Below are positions 6,674-14,470 of a stretch of DNA of 17,844 nt, piece by piece. Every line of letters begins with the position of its first letter. Position 1 is the stretch's first letter. The translations under genes were made by a program, and so were the position numbers. The DNA comes from Ignavibacteria bacterium. Lineage in GTDB: Bacteria; Bacteroidota; Ignavibacteria; Tepidaquicellales; Tepidaquicellaceae. The stretch covers positions 1 to 17,844 of the forward strand of contig JAGPCH010000001.1 of assembly GCA_018058125.1 (NCBI GenBank), in the 5' to 3' direction. The notes under the pieces are model-generated. The model worked only from the letters and a program-made list of their open reading frames with translations. It was not told the DNA's origin and did no database searches.

Positions 6674-9025
6674 ATGAAAAATCTGATACTAAGCTTATTT
6701 GCATTATCATTTGCAGTTCAAAACGTGAATGCTCAAATCCCAACTTATTCATGGCGCTATTATAACACCGGCAATACCGGAATTCAGGGTGACTATGTTG
6801 AAGCTATATGGATTGATCATGATGGTGATCCTTACATAGCAGGATACACTCCGGGCTGGGAAGAGGGCGGATTTGCTAAATTTATTCAGGCGGAAAACAA
6901 ATGGTTAAATTATTCAAATGTAGACTATCCTGTAATAGGAAATATTAATGATGTTGGTTCATCGCGAATAAGTGATATTGAAGAAGACGCTAACGGAATT
7001 TTATGGATGGCTACCTGGCGTGGAATCTTAAAATTCAATCCTGCTGTTGGGGGAAGTTCTTTACAATTCTGGGGAGCTGATAATTCACTTCATCCAGGAG
7101 GAAGAACAATGGATCTCGCGATTGCTCCCGACGGATCTGTGTGGGCTGCGGTTTTTTCCGTAACCTGGGGTGACGGTGGACTTGTACATTTTAATCCTGC
7201 TACTAATCAATGGCGGTATTGGAATTACGGTTCAACAGCTAATAACTGGCCAAGCCTCATAAGTTTCTGTGAAAATGTTTCTATTCAGGAAAAAACTGCC
7301 GGAGGATATGTTGTCTGGATTGACGGTGCAGGATGGAATACGATGGTAACTTTTGACAGCGATACTCAGCTTTTTACATTACTGCCGCAAAATCAGGAAC
7401 CCGGTGAAATTGTTGCTTTACCCGGAATTGACTGTATTGATGATGCGAATAATCTTTGGGCACTCAAATATACAGCAACAGGCAGTTTGTATTCGCTTGA
7501 TTACAGAACTCCTGCAGGAAACTGGATCACGCCTGCTCAGCCGCCTTCAAATTCTGAAAATGATATATGGGCTTTTAAAGCTTATGGAAATGGTAAAGCT
7601 TTACTTATTGACGGTAACAGTAATGTCCGGCAATTTAACGGAACCACTTGGCAAGATCTCGGAGTATGGCGAGACGGAGGTTTTTCTTATGGAATAGATA
7701 TAGATGCCAACGGGAATATCTGGGTAAGCGGAATTGGCGGTGCTGCAAAACTTGATTCACAAACAGGTAACTGGCAGAGATATCGTATTACAAACTCATC
7801 TCAATTCACTTACTGGGTCGAAGATATTACTATAGATAACAATGGTAATGTTTATATGGCCGGAAATGCCGGGACGGGGGTAGGCGGTTTTCAAAAATTT
7901 GACGGAACAAGATGGACAGGATTTAATGAATATACTTACGGAATGGGTAATCCATTCCCGTTTCCAACTGATAATGCCGAAGTGCTTTATTATCGCCCTT
8001 CTAATAATCAGATAATTGTTAATCCAATGTTTAATAATCTTCATGCATGGACCGGCAGTTCATATATTTCACTAAATTATCCAAACAGCAGAACAGAAGG
8101 TGTAGTTGAAGATTCTCAGAACAGATTATGGAGTGTCGGCGAGTACTATAATCTTTCTTACTACAATGATGCAGGAAATAACTGGACAGATGTTCCTTTC
8201 ATGGGATTAGGTTCTAACATTGAAAAAGATCCAACAAGATCAGGAACAGTCTGGGTGTGTTCGGGTTATCAGGTTTTAAGAACGGATGGTATTTATAATT
8301 TTTCAAAAGTCGTAGATAATTTTTCAGAACTCTATCCTCAGAGTGATGTTCTGACGACAGTTATTCCATTAGCGAATGGTTTTGCCTGGGTTGGAACAAA
8401 TCAGGGATTGGCAAAAGTCAACGCCAATGACGGAACTTATCAGTTTTATTCTCCGTCCAATTCACAAATACCGGGAGATAATGTTACACCGCTTACCCTG
8501 ACACCTGATGGACGCGTTTGGTTTTCAAATTTTCAAAGCACAACGACCTCAGCTTATGGTCTATGCTGGTTTGACGGAACGGATTTTGGAATTATTCCTC
8601 AGCAGCAGACAGGAGGACTGCCGCATGCACAGATATATGATATTGAAGTTAAAAATTTACAAAATGGATATGAATTGTGGATAAGCTGCGCAAGCAGAGG
8701 AGTTGTTGTTCTGACAGTTGAAAATACACCATCTAATATTTTTGACCCAAAGAAACAGGTTAGATCATTTGCTCTCGAACAAAATTATCCTAACCCCTTC
8801 AACCCTATTACAGTTATCCGATATTCGCTGATCAAAGATATGCATATCTCTTTAAAAATTTATAATGCGCTTGGAGAAGAGAAAGCAACAATTATAAATG
8901 AAAAGCTAAATGCGGGTACATATTCGGTTGAATGGGATGCTTCAGATTTACCCAGCGGAGTGTATTTTTATGCATTAGATGCAGGAGATTTTATTCAGAC
9001 AAAAAAAATGATCCTTCTGAAATAA
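6674..9025 (+). CDS. Secreted two-component-regulator-type propeller protein with T9SS sorting domain
   Basis: An in-frame ATG exists at 6638, but starting at 6674 gives a textbook signal peptide (MKNLILSLFALSFAV through VNAQ) and 783 residues. Residues about 25-690 carry propeller strands such as LWMATWRGILKFNP, VWAAVFSVTWGDGGLVHFNP, IWVSGIGGAAKLD and WVGTNQGLAKVN, the Reg_prop-like pattern seen also in the gene at 798. No kinase or regulator domain follows. The C-terminal 85 residues or so are a T9SS type A sorting domain (LEQNYPNPFNPITVIRY, ISLKIYNALGEE, LPSGVYFYAL, KKMILLK). Its sorting domain does not have the heptamer-derived LEFGISD block. It is the last of the secreted propeller run and is closed by a strong terminator about 40 bases downstream. 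Function unknown. Confidence 0.9.
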   Translation: MKNLILSLFALSFAVQNVNAQIPTYSWRYYNTGNTGIQGDYVEAIWIDHDGDPYIAGYTPGWEEGGFAKFIQAENKWLNYSNVDYPVIGNINDVGSSRISDIEEDANGILWMATWRGILKFNPAVGGSSLQFWGADNSLHPGGRTMDLAIAPDGSVWAAVFSVTWGDGGLVHFNPATNQWRYWNYGSTANNWPSLISFCENVSIQEKTAGGYVVWIDGAGWNTMVTFDSDTQLFTLLPQNQEPGEIVALPGIDCIDDANNLWALKYTATGSLYSLDYRTPAGNWITPAQPPSNSENDIWAFKAYGNGKALLIDGNSNVRQFNGTTWQDLGVWRDGGFSYGIDIDANGNIWVSGIGGAAKLDSQTGNWQRYRITNSSQFTYWVEDITIDNNGNVYMAGNAGTGVGGFQKFDGTRWTGFNEYTYGMGNPFPFPTDNAEVLYYRPSNNQIIVNPMFNNLHAWTGSSYISLNYPNSRTEGVVEDSQNRLWSVGEYYNLSYYNDAGNNWTDVPFMGLGSNIEKDPTRSGTVWVCSGYQVLRTDGIYNFSKVVDNFSELYPQSDVLTTVIPLANGFAWVGTNQGLAKVNANDGTYQFYSPSNSQIPGDNVTPLTLTPDGRVWFSNFQSTTTSAYGLCWFDGTDFGIIPQQQTGGLPHAQIYDIEVKNLQNGYELWISCASRGVVVLTVENTPSNIFDPKKQVRSFALEQNYPNPFNPITVIRYSLIKDMHISLKIYNALGEEKATIINEKLNAGTYSVEWDASDLPSGVYFYALDAGDFIQTKKMILLK

Positions 9026-9065
9026 ATATGTTTTTGAATTAAAATTTATTTGTATCCTTTTAATT

Positions 9066-9101
9066 AAAAAAACCTCTGCAATTAATGTCAGAGGTTTTTT
9101 T
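9066..9101. terminator. Bidirectional intrinsic terminator between converging genes
   Basis: A perfect 13-bp stem is formed by AAAAAAACCTCTG (9066-9078) and CAGAGGTTTTTTT (9089-9101) around a 10-base loop. The stem core CCTCTG/CAGAGG is flanked by A7 on the left and T7 on the right, so it can end transcription from the propeller gene on + and from the MerR gene on -. It is the clearest terminator in the window. Confidence 0.92.
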
Positions 9102-9119
9102 ATACATCGAAGTTTAACC

Positions 9120-9140
9120 ATCTTTACTTTAATAAGGTTA
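9120..9140. repeat. 21-bp direct repeat flanking merR, left copy
   Basis: The 21 bases beginning ATCTTTACTTTAA and ending AGGTTA match 9652-9672 at 19 of 21 positions in the same orientation. This copy covers the stop codon of the MerR gene. Possible origin: short duplication, regulator site or chance. Confidence 0.5.
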
Positions 9141-9593
9141 CTTCATATCATCTAAAAGATCTTTCAGGAAATCCCTGAGCTCGAGGAGATCTTCTTTCAG
9201 AAATTCATTCTTTGGATTTTCTTCTTTTTTATCGGTTGTTTCATTTGAGAATAAGCTCATTTCGTTGCTGTAGGAAGAATTATTCTTTACAGGTTTTACT
9301 TCTTCTGAACTTTCTTTTCGGCTGATATCGGTCTGTTCTTTTACAGAATAATTTTTAATTAATTTCTTTGCGCCTTCAATTGTATATTTTTCTTCTCTGA
9401 GAAGCTTTTTTATATAAAGAATAAGCTTAATGTCACGATTTGTGTAAATGCGGTTTCCGGAAAGATTCTTTGCAGGTCTTAATTGCTCAAATTCAGTTTC
9501 CCAGTATCTCAGGACATATTGCTCAAGCTCCGTTATTCTGCTCACTTCACTGATAGAATAATAAAGCTTTTTCATTGCAAAATTCTTTTTCAT
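9138..9593 (-). CDS. MerR-family transcriptional regulator
   Basis: This protein has up to 151 residues. Residues 11-35 (YYSISEVSRITELEQYVLRYWETEF) form the MerR winged helix-turn-helix start, and LRPAKNLSGNRIYTNRDI gives the wing and the next helix. I-K-K-L-L-R-E-E-K-Y-T-I-E-G-A-K-K completes the DNA-binding domain. The rest (about 80-151) is a polar Lys/Glu/Ser-rich linker and a short acidic helix (LLELRDFLKDLLDDMK), with no ligand or metal-binding cysteine domain. It matches the short single-copy MerR proteins common in Bacteroidota and Ignavibacteria, whose targets are generally unknown. A second ATG at 9575 gives MKKLYYSISEVS and may be the true start, as family members often begin this way. 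It is divergent from the next cluster and ends at the shared terminator. Confidence 0.9.
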   Translation of the reverse strand: MKKNFAMKKLYYSISEVSRITELEQYVLRYWETEFEQLRPAKNLSGNRIYTNRDIKLILYIKKLLREEKYTIEGAKKLIKNYSVKEQTDISRKESSEEVKPVKNNSSYSNEMSLFSNETTDKKEENPKNEFLKEDLLELRDFLKDLLDDMK

Positions 9594-9740
9594 AAAAATT
9601 ATTTAGCAAAAATATGCATATACAATAATTTTAGCAATACCTTTGTTAAATATCTTTACTTTAAAGAGGTTAATATTGTGGATTTAAATTATTAAATGAA
9701 TTTGTTAATTTGTGCCTTAATCAAACAGACTATAAAAAAA
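9594..9740. promoter_or_regulatory. Divergent intergenic region between merR and the amidohydrolase-like gene
   Basis: These 147 bases must hold the promoters of both divergent genes. The right copy of the 21-bp repeat and the CTTTAAAG palindrome (9659-9666) lie in it. No consensus promoter can be assigned with confidence. MerR-family proteins often regulate their own divergent regions, so this is the first place to look for its site (inference). Confidence 0.4.
9652..9672. repeat. 21-bp direct repeat flanking merR, right copy
   Basis: Partner of 9120-9140, lying in the divergent intergenic region upstream of the MerR gene and of the amidohydrolase-like gene. It contains the 8-base palindrome CTTTAAAG (9659-9666), which the left copy lacks. 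This position would suit an operator, but no binding evidence is visible. Confidence 0.5.
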
Positions 9741-11423
9741 ATGATCTTAAAAAAGTTTTCCGTTTTATTCTTACTTTTAATACTTATAACCACTTTTTAC
9801 TCCTGTTCCGAAACACCTGACGCCATTTATGTAAACGGCAAGATATATTCGATGGATAATGACAATAAAGTTTATGAAGCCATGGCTATTAAAGACGGGA
9901 AAATTATTGATATCGGGACCACCGATCAGATAAACAGCGATTATAAATCGGAAGATGTAACTGACCTTCAGGGAGCAGTTGTACTGCCGGGATTGATAGA
10001 TTCAGACGGCTCCATCATAGAGTTTTCAAAAAACCTCAACTTTATAAACCTTTCTTATGCAAAAAGCATCCGGGAAATTTTAGATCTTATCATTGAAAAA
10101 ACAAAGACAACAAAAGAAGGAGAGTGGATTGGCGGATACGGCTGGAATGAATTAAATATTCCTGAATCAGAGCTTGTAACCATTAATAAAGAGATGCTTG
10201 ATGAAATAGCACCGAATTATAATGTATATTTAGTTAATGCTACTTTCAGCACTGTATGGACAAATTCAAGATTGCTGAGATTTCTTCAGGTAGATGCTAA
10301 TACACCTTCACCCGAAAACGGTGAAATTGAAAAAGATGCCAATGGAAACCCAACGGGATTATTTTTTGACAACGCGGTTAATATTGTAAAAAATAATATT
10401 CCCGGATTAATGAAAAGTGAGATGGAATCCCAGGTTTTAAAAGGATTAAATGAAATTGCAAAATACGGAATCACAAGTGTGCATGACAGGACTGTAGGTG
10501 AGGACGGGATCCAGATATTCAGAAAGCTCATTGATGAAAAGAAATTTCCGATAAGAGTATATGCAGTTTTATCAGGCGAAGACAGTTCGCTGATTAACAC
10601 ATATCTTTCCAAAGGACCTGAGATCAATTACGGAGAACGTATGACAATCAGAGCTGTCACTCTGGACTATGACGGGCAGTTTGACCTTCAGGATGCTTAT
10701 ATGACAGATGAATATAAAAATGAACCGAAAGTAAAGATCCCTTATGTCTCAGAGAGCGAAATCGAAAATTTATATACACTTGCAGATGAAAAGGGATTTC
10801 AGTTCAGCATTAAAGCCGTGGGAGATAAAGCAGTAAGTACTTCTCTTGACATTTTTGAAAAAATTAATAAACAGAAAGATATTAAAGATAACAGAACAAT
10901 TATAGAATATTGCGAATTTGTTAATCCTAAGGATTTTAGCCGCATAAGTGATTTAAAAATAATACCTTCAATAAGACCTGACGTAGGAATTTTTGATCTG
11001 CAGATAGTTTCACAACTAATAAATCCTGAAAATGCAAATAAACTAGGATTATGGAATTCACTTATAAAATCAGCAGGAAAAATAACAACAGGTTCGGATT
11101 TTCCCTTTCATCAGATAAACCCGTTTGTTCAGATGTATTATCTAACGACAAGACAGCTTTCAGATACTGTACTTAATACCATAGCAAACCCTGATCAAAA
11201 GATTTCAATAACTGATGCAGTAAGATCATACACTGTCTGGCCGGCATATGCATCTTTTGAGGAAGATACGAAAGGAACACTTGAAAAAGGTAAACTTGCA
11301 GATTTTATTGTAATCTCAAATGATATATTTAATTCATCCCCAAAAGAGCTTCTAAAAACTACTGTTACAAAAACCATTGTCAATGGCAGAGTCATATATG
11401 ACAGATCCAAGGAAAGGAATTAG
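9741..11423 (+). CDS. Amidohydrolase-fold lipoprotein (YtcJ-like) lacking metal-binding histidines; probable pseudoenzyme
   Basis: Starting at 9741 gives a lipoprotein signal (MILKKFSVLFLLL, then TFYSC with the Cys at residue 22) and 560 residues; an ATG at 9696 would add 15 residues before it. The overall plan is that of the YtcJ/NfdA amidohydrolases: A-I-Y-V-N-G-K-I-Y, K-D-G-K-I, V-V-L-P-G-L-I-D-S, G-I-T-S-V-H-D, A-V-G-D-K-A-V, GSDFPF, and a closing beta-sandwich with LEKGKLADFIVIS. The metal ligands are missing, however. The usual H-x-H after PGLIDS is D-G-S (10005-10013), the H-x-H before A-I-G-D is S-I-K (10806-10814), and the His of the IEH motif is Tyr (10908). The Asp of GSD (11097) is kept. 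The reading frame is intact and full length, so this is a kept protein, not a decayed gene. It is probably attached to a membrane facing the periplasm. It abuts prmC directly. Confidence 0.85.
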   Translation: MILKKFSVLFLLLILITTFYSCSETPDAIYVNGKIYSMDNDNKVYEAMAIKDGKIIDIGTTDQINSDYKSEDVTDLQGAVVLPGLIDSDGSIIEFSKNLNFINLSYAKSIREILDLIIEKTKTTKEGEWIGGYGWNELNIPESELVTINKEMLDEIAPNYNVYLVNATFSTVWTNSRLLRFLQVDANTPSPENGEIEKDANGNPTGLFFDNAVNIVKNNIPGLMKSEMESQVLKGLNEIAKYGITSVHDRTVGEDGIQIFRKLIDEKKFPIRVYAVLSGEDSSLINTYLSKGPEINYGERMTIRAVTLDYDGQFDLQDAYMTDEYKNEPKVKIPYVSESEIENLYTLADEKGFQFSIKAVGDKAVSTSLDIFEKINKQKDIKDNRTIIEYCEFVNPKDFSRISDLKIIPSIRPDVGIFDLQIVSQLINPENANKLGLWNSLIKSAGKITTGSDFPFHQINPFVQMYYLTTRQLSDTVLNTIANPDQKISITDAVRSYTVWPAYASFEEDTKGTLEKGKLADFIVISNDIFNSSPKELLKTTVTKTIVNGRVIYDRSKERN

Positions 11424-11435
11424 ATCATAGCCCTA

Positions 11436-12344
11436 ATTGAAACAAATAGTAAACCCGGCGACAGAGATATAAATATAAACAACACAGTTGCAAATTCCAT
11501 CAAATTTATTTTCGATGAGTTAACAGAAAATAAAATCCCTGATGCAAGATTAAATGCTGAATTGTTTTTATGCCATGTTTTAAATTGTGACCGAGTCAGT
11601 TTATATCTGAATTTTGATAAACCTCTTAAACCAGACGAAACGGATATTCTGAATAAATTCATAAAAAGAAGGATCATACACGAACCGCTTCAGTATATTT
11701 TAGGCAAAACATCTTTTTATGGTTATGATATTAATGTAAATAAAAGCGTTCTGATCCCGCGACCGGAAACAGAACTACTGGTTGAAAGAATTCTCAGGGA
11801 TATTGAGGATAAGCAAAAAGTCTTTGTCTCAATTTTCGAAGTTGGTACCGGTTCCGGATGCATACCCATAGCAATTGCTAAATCTCTAATAAAAAATGAG
11901 ATCCCGTTTGAAATTTTTTCAATAGATATTTCCGCTTCAGCAATAAAGACAGCAAATGAGAATCTTGAATTGAACGGACTTAAAATACCCGGGATCAGAC
12001 TTGCAGAGAAGGATGTTTTTGAAATAGATAAATTAAAAAAAGATTTCGATTACATAATTTCAAACCCCCCTTATATTTCAAACGACGAATATGAATTGCT
12101 TGATAAGGATGTGCTTGAATCTGAGCCTAAGATAGCGCTTACAGATTCAGCAGACGGATTGAATTTTTATAAGAGAATTTTTAAAATAGCTTCTGATAAA
12201 GGATTTACAGGAAAGATGTATCTCGAAACAGGATTCGGACAAAAAGAAGATCTAGAAAAACTTCTTAAAGAAAATAATTTCACTGAATATGTTTTTCATA
12301 AAGATTATAATGACATTCACAGGATACTTGAGGTAGCAAAATGA
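11436..12344 (+). CDS. prmC: PrmC/HemK: peptide chain release factor N5-glutamine methyltransferase, start codon unresolved
   Basis: PrmC methylates the glutamine of the GGQ motif in release factors RF1 and RF2, using S-adenosylmethionine. An N-terminal helical domain ([17 protein letters not shown], then [15 protein letters not shown]) is followed by [14 protein letters not shown]. The SAM-binding motif [14 protein letters not shown] comes next, then the catalytic NPPY (12063-12074). The family N-terminal domain clearly extends upstream of the first standard start (TTG at 11562), through [22 protein letters not shown]. In this frame there is no ATG, GTG or TTG back to the stop of the previous gene at 11421. 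Candidate non-standard starts are ATT at 11436 (used here, 302 residues), or ATC 11424 and ATA 11427, which lie 5 and 8 bases after an AGGA. The 3' end overlaps dtd by ATGA. Confidence 0.9.
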   Translation: METNSKPGDRDININNTVANSIKFIFDELTENKIPDARLNAELFLCHVLNCDRVSLYLNFDKPLKPDETDILNKFIKRRIIHEPLQYILGKTSFYGYDINVNKSVLIPRPETELLVERILRDIEDKQKVFVSIFEVGTGSGCIPIAIAKSLIKNEIPFEIFSIDISASAIKTANENLELNGLKIPGIRLAEKDVFEIDKLKKDFDYIISNPPYISNDEYELLDKDVLESEPKIALTDSADGLNFYKRIFKIASDKGFTGKMYLETGFGQKEDLEKLLKENNFTEYVFHKDYNDIHRILEVAK

Positions 12345-12787
12345 AAGCCGTCATACAAAGAGTAAAAAGCGCAAGCGTCAGTATAGACGGAGAAGTATAT
12401 AGTAAAATTGGATCCGGACTTTTAATTTTACTCGGCGTTTGCAAAGATGATAAAGATGAATATGCTCAGATGATGGCGAGGAAAATAGCCGACCTGAGAA
12501 TTTTTTCCGATGATGAAGGAAAAATGAATTTATCAGTAATAGACATCAATGGTGAATTGCTTGTAATATCGCAGTTCACACTTTGTAATGATAAAGACAA
12601 AAGCGGCAACAGACCAAGCTTTATGAAAGCCGAAGTTCCTGAAAGAGCAGATAAATTATACAAAGATCTTGTAAATGAACTTTCTGCTTATTACGAAAAA
12701 GATAAAATAAAGACAGGGGTATTTGCTGCAAGCATGGAAGTGGAGCTGATAAATGACGGACCAGTAACAATCATTCTCGAAAAATGA
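12341..12787 (+). CDS. dtd: D-aminoacyl-tRNA deacylase
   Basis: Dtd removes D-amino acids (and glycine from mischarged tRNA-Ala) from tRNAs in the cytoplasm. The 148 residues are the usual family length. Family motifs are present: [17 protein letters not shown] at the start, the catalytic SQFTL (residues 77-81), GNRPSF (89-94), and NDGPVT (138-143) with the cross-subunit Gly-Pro motif. The segment before the last motif reads [12 protein letters not shown] where many members have TGVFGADM; this is tolerated variation rather than loss of the active site. The ATG overlaps the prmC stop (ATGA), and an AGGT seven bases upstream inside prmC can serve as ribosome binding site, so translation is probably coupled to prmC. 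Both genes serve translation fidelity. Confidence 0.95.
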   Translation: MKAVIQRVKSASVSIDGEVYSKIGSGLLILLGVCKDDKDEYAQMMARKIADLRIFSDDEGKMNLSVIDINGELLVISQFTLCNDKDKSGNRPSFMKAEVPERADKLYKDLVNELSAYYEKDKIKTGVFAASMEVELINDGPVTIILEK

Positions 12788-12801
12788 GATTTCACAAATC
12801 T
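12787..12801. other. Small hairpin after dtd
   Basis: AGATTT (12787-12792) and AAATCT (12796-12801) form a perfect 6-bp stem with a CAC loop immediately behind the dtd stop codon. The T-rich stretch only comes 12 bases later, so termination is doubtful. The next gene follows within 38 bases. Confidence 0.35.
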
Positions 12802-12825
12802 GATTCTTAAATTTTTTAAATAAAT

Positions 12826-13752
12826 TTGATCAACAGAGTTTATATTATCGGAGCAGGTAAAGTCGGATCTTCTCTAGCCTTTGAGCTTAGGGATAAGGGT
12901 TACAGTATTGATTTTATTACAGACAGAAACGAAGATAACCTGAAAAAATTATCTTCTCTAATACACCCTGTTTCATATTCCTGTACTGTAGATATGAATT
13001 TCATCTGCGGTTCGGATATCGTTTTTATTTGCGTACAGGATCGATTTATTAAAGATATTATTAATGAGATAAACAACTCCGGCTTGGATTTTAAGGATAA
13101 ATATTTTATTCTTACATCAGGTTCGGAATCATCCGAATTGTTTCCTGAGGACACTTCTGTATTCAGTAAAGACAGAACAGGCTCGATGCATCCCATACAA
13201 ACATTCAATAAACTGAGTTTTTACAATCAGAATTTACTGGATAATATTTATTTTGGAATAGAAGGAAGACAAGATTCCATAGATCTTATGAAAGAGATGA
13301 TTGGAAATCTGAATTCGAAATATATAATCGTTCCTTCTGAAAAAAAGCACCTTTACCATTCGGCTTCAGTAATATCATCCAACTTTCTTGTAACTCTGCT
13401 TAATATTTCTTCCGAAGTCATGGGAAATCTTGGAATAAACAAAGCTCAGACATTTGAGATCTTCAAACCAATAATTGAGAATACGCTGAAAAATATCGGA
13501 ACAGACGGATTAGTTAATTCGCTTACAGGTCCATTTGAAAGGAATGACACGGAGACTATCTCTAACCATCTTAAAATAATCAATACAGAACTTCCATCAC
13601 TAATTCCTTTTTACACTCTACTCGGCATGGAAACAGTCAAGGTAGCTTTTAAAAAGGAAAGTCTGAACATGAAAAACGTGATAACATTACTGGATCTTAT
13701 GAATGAATACATAAAAAAGGAATCGGATTTTACAAATCAAACTAACAGCTAA
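12826..13752 (+). CDS. Rossmann-fold / DUF2520 domain protein
   Basis: This is a 308-residue cytoplasmic protein with a TTG start at 12826 and no visible Shine-Dalgarno. Residues 4-14 (RVYIIGAGKVG) are a GxGxxG dinucleotide-binding loop. SDIVFICVQD (63-72) fits the end of a Rossmann domain of the type found in pyrroline-5-carboxylate reductase and 6-phosphogluconate dehydrogenase relatives. GSMHPIQTF (119-127) is a conserved motif of the Rossmann-like/DUF2520 family, and KKHLYHSASVISSNFLVTL (173-191) opens the helical DUF2520 domain. The fold suggests an NAD(P)-dependent oxidoreductase, but the substrate is unknown. It follows dtd by 38 bases and precedes the barrel gene by 37, so it is probably in the same transcript. 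No membrane segment or signal peptide. Confidence 0.88.
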   Translation: MINRVYIIGAGKVGSSLAFELRDKGYSIDFITDRNEDNLKKLSSLIHPVSYSCTVDMNFICGSDIVFICVQDRFIKDIINEINNSGLDFKDKYFILTSGSESSELFPEDTSVFSKDRTGSMHPIQTFNKLSFYNQNLLDNIYFGIEGRQDSIDLMKEMIGNLNSKYIIVPSEKKHLYHSASVISSNFLVTLLNISSEVMGNLGINKAQTFEIFKPIIENTLKNIGTDGLVNSLTGPFERNDTETISNHLKIINTELPSLIPFYTLLGMETVKVAFKKESLNMKNVITLLDLMNEYIKKESDFTNQTNS

Positions 13753-13789
13753 CGGATAATTAAAACAGTTTAATTTACTATTTTTTCAC

Positions 13790-14470
13790 ATGACAAAAAC
13801 ATTTTTATTCGTAATTTTATTATCAGTATTTTTTTCCGGTGATCTATTCAGTCAGAATCTGAATAACAGGACTTCATTTACATTAAAAAATGGTTTTGAG
13901 GCAAAGTCTGTTCAGGATGATTCTTCGGAGGTTTCGAATGGAAAATATAAAGTTCAGAAAGTAAATTTAGGGGGCTTATTTATTGCGCCTAATCTTGGCA
14001 TAGCATATCCATTGGGGACATTTGCATCTAACTCGGGAGTGGGATTTATCTGGGGCGCAAAACTTGAATTTGCATTCAGTAAACTGTATCCGTTTGTACC
14101 CGGACTTGTTTTTGAATCTCATTCTTATCCGGGCGCTGCAGGCTTTATAAGCAACAATCTGCTTACTTCTTTCAGTACTGATGTAGTTTATTACGGGGCG
14201 AGTATTGATATTATACTTAATAAATTCATCCGGTCGGATTTCACTACACCGGTTTTAAATGGTGAAATAAAATATGCTTCCGTCAGCAGAACTGTGTCGC
14301 CGGATGTTCCTCTCGAAGGTATTCAGGTTAATGAAAGTCTTCTTACATTCTCAGGAGGTCTGACTTTTACGCTTTACATTTTTGATATAGGAGTTAAATA
14401 TACTTATGCAGATGTCTATTCAAATCTGGATCTGCAGCTTAAAGTTCACTTCCCATTGATCAAGTTTTAA
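13790..14470 (+). CDS. Predicted small outer-membrane beta-barrel protein, function unknown
   Basis: This is a 226-residue protein with a signal peptide (MTKTFLFVILLSVFF, ending LFSQ at about residue 22). A polar segment follows, then from about residue 55 alternating, glycine- and aromatic-rich strands (GGLFIAPNLGIAYPLG, GVGFIWGAKLEFAF, VVYYGASIDIIL, LTFSGGLTFTLYIFDIGVKYTY). The last residues, LQLKVHFPLIKF, end in Phe as expected of an outer-membrane beta signal. About eight strands can be counted by eye, which would suit a small barrel. I do not recognise a specific family. It is the last gene of the + strand cluster. Its stop codon overlaps the stop of the converging glycosyltransferase in a shared TTAA, and no terminator hairpin separates them. 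Confidence 0.75.
   Translation: MTKTFLFVILLSVFFSGDLFSQNLNNRTSFTLKNGFEAKSVQDDSSEVSNGKYKVQKVNLGGLFIAPNLGIAYPLGTFASNSGVGFIWGAKLEFAFSKLYPFVPGLVFESHSYPGAAGFISNNLLTSFSTDVVYYGASIDIILNKFIRSDFTTPVLNGEIKYASVSRTVSPDVPLEGIQVNESLLTFSGGLTFTLYIFDIGVKYTYADVYSNLDLQLKVHFPLIKF

Noticed and set aside
9483..9695. 70-codon + strand open frame across the merR 5' end
   Set aside because: It is antisense to the clear MerR DNA-binding domain and shows no protein family pattern; the divergent intergenic region explains the rest.
9741..11423. Active metal-dependent amidohydrolase or deacetylase
   Set aside because: Family-level similarity suggests it, but the metal-ligand histidines are absent at all positions that can be aligned by eye.
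11562..11564. TTG as the true start of prmC
   Set aside because: It would remove the first part of the conserved N-terminal helical domain (through [10 protein letters not shown]), so it was not taken as the start although it is the first standard start codon in the frame.
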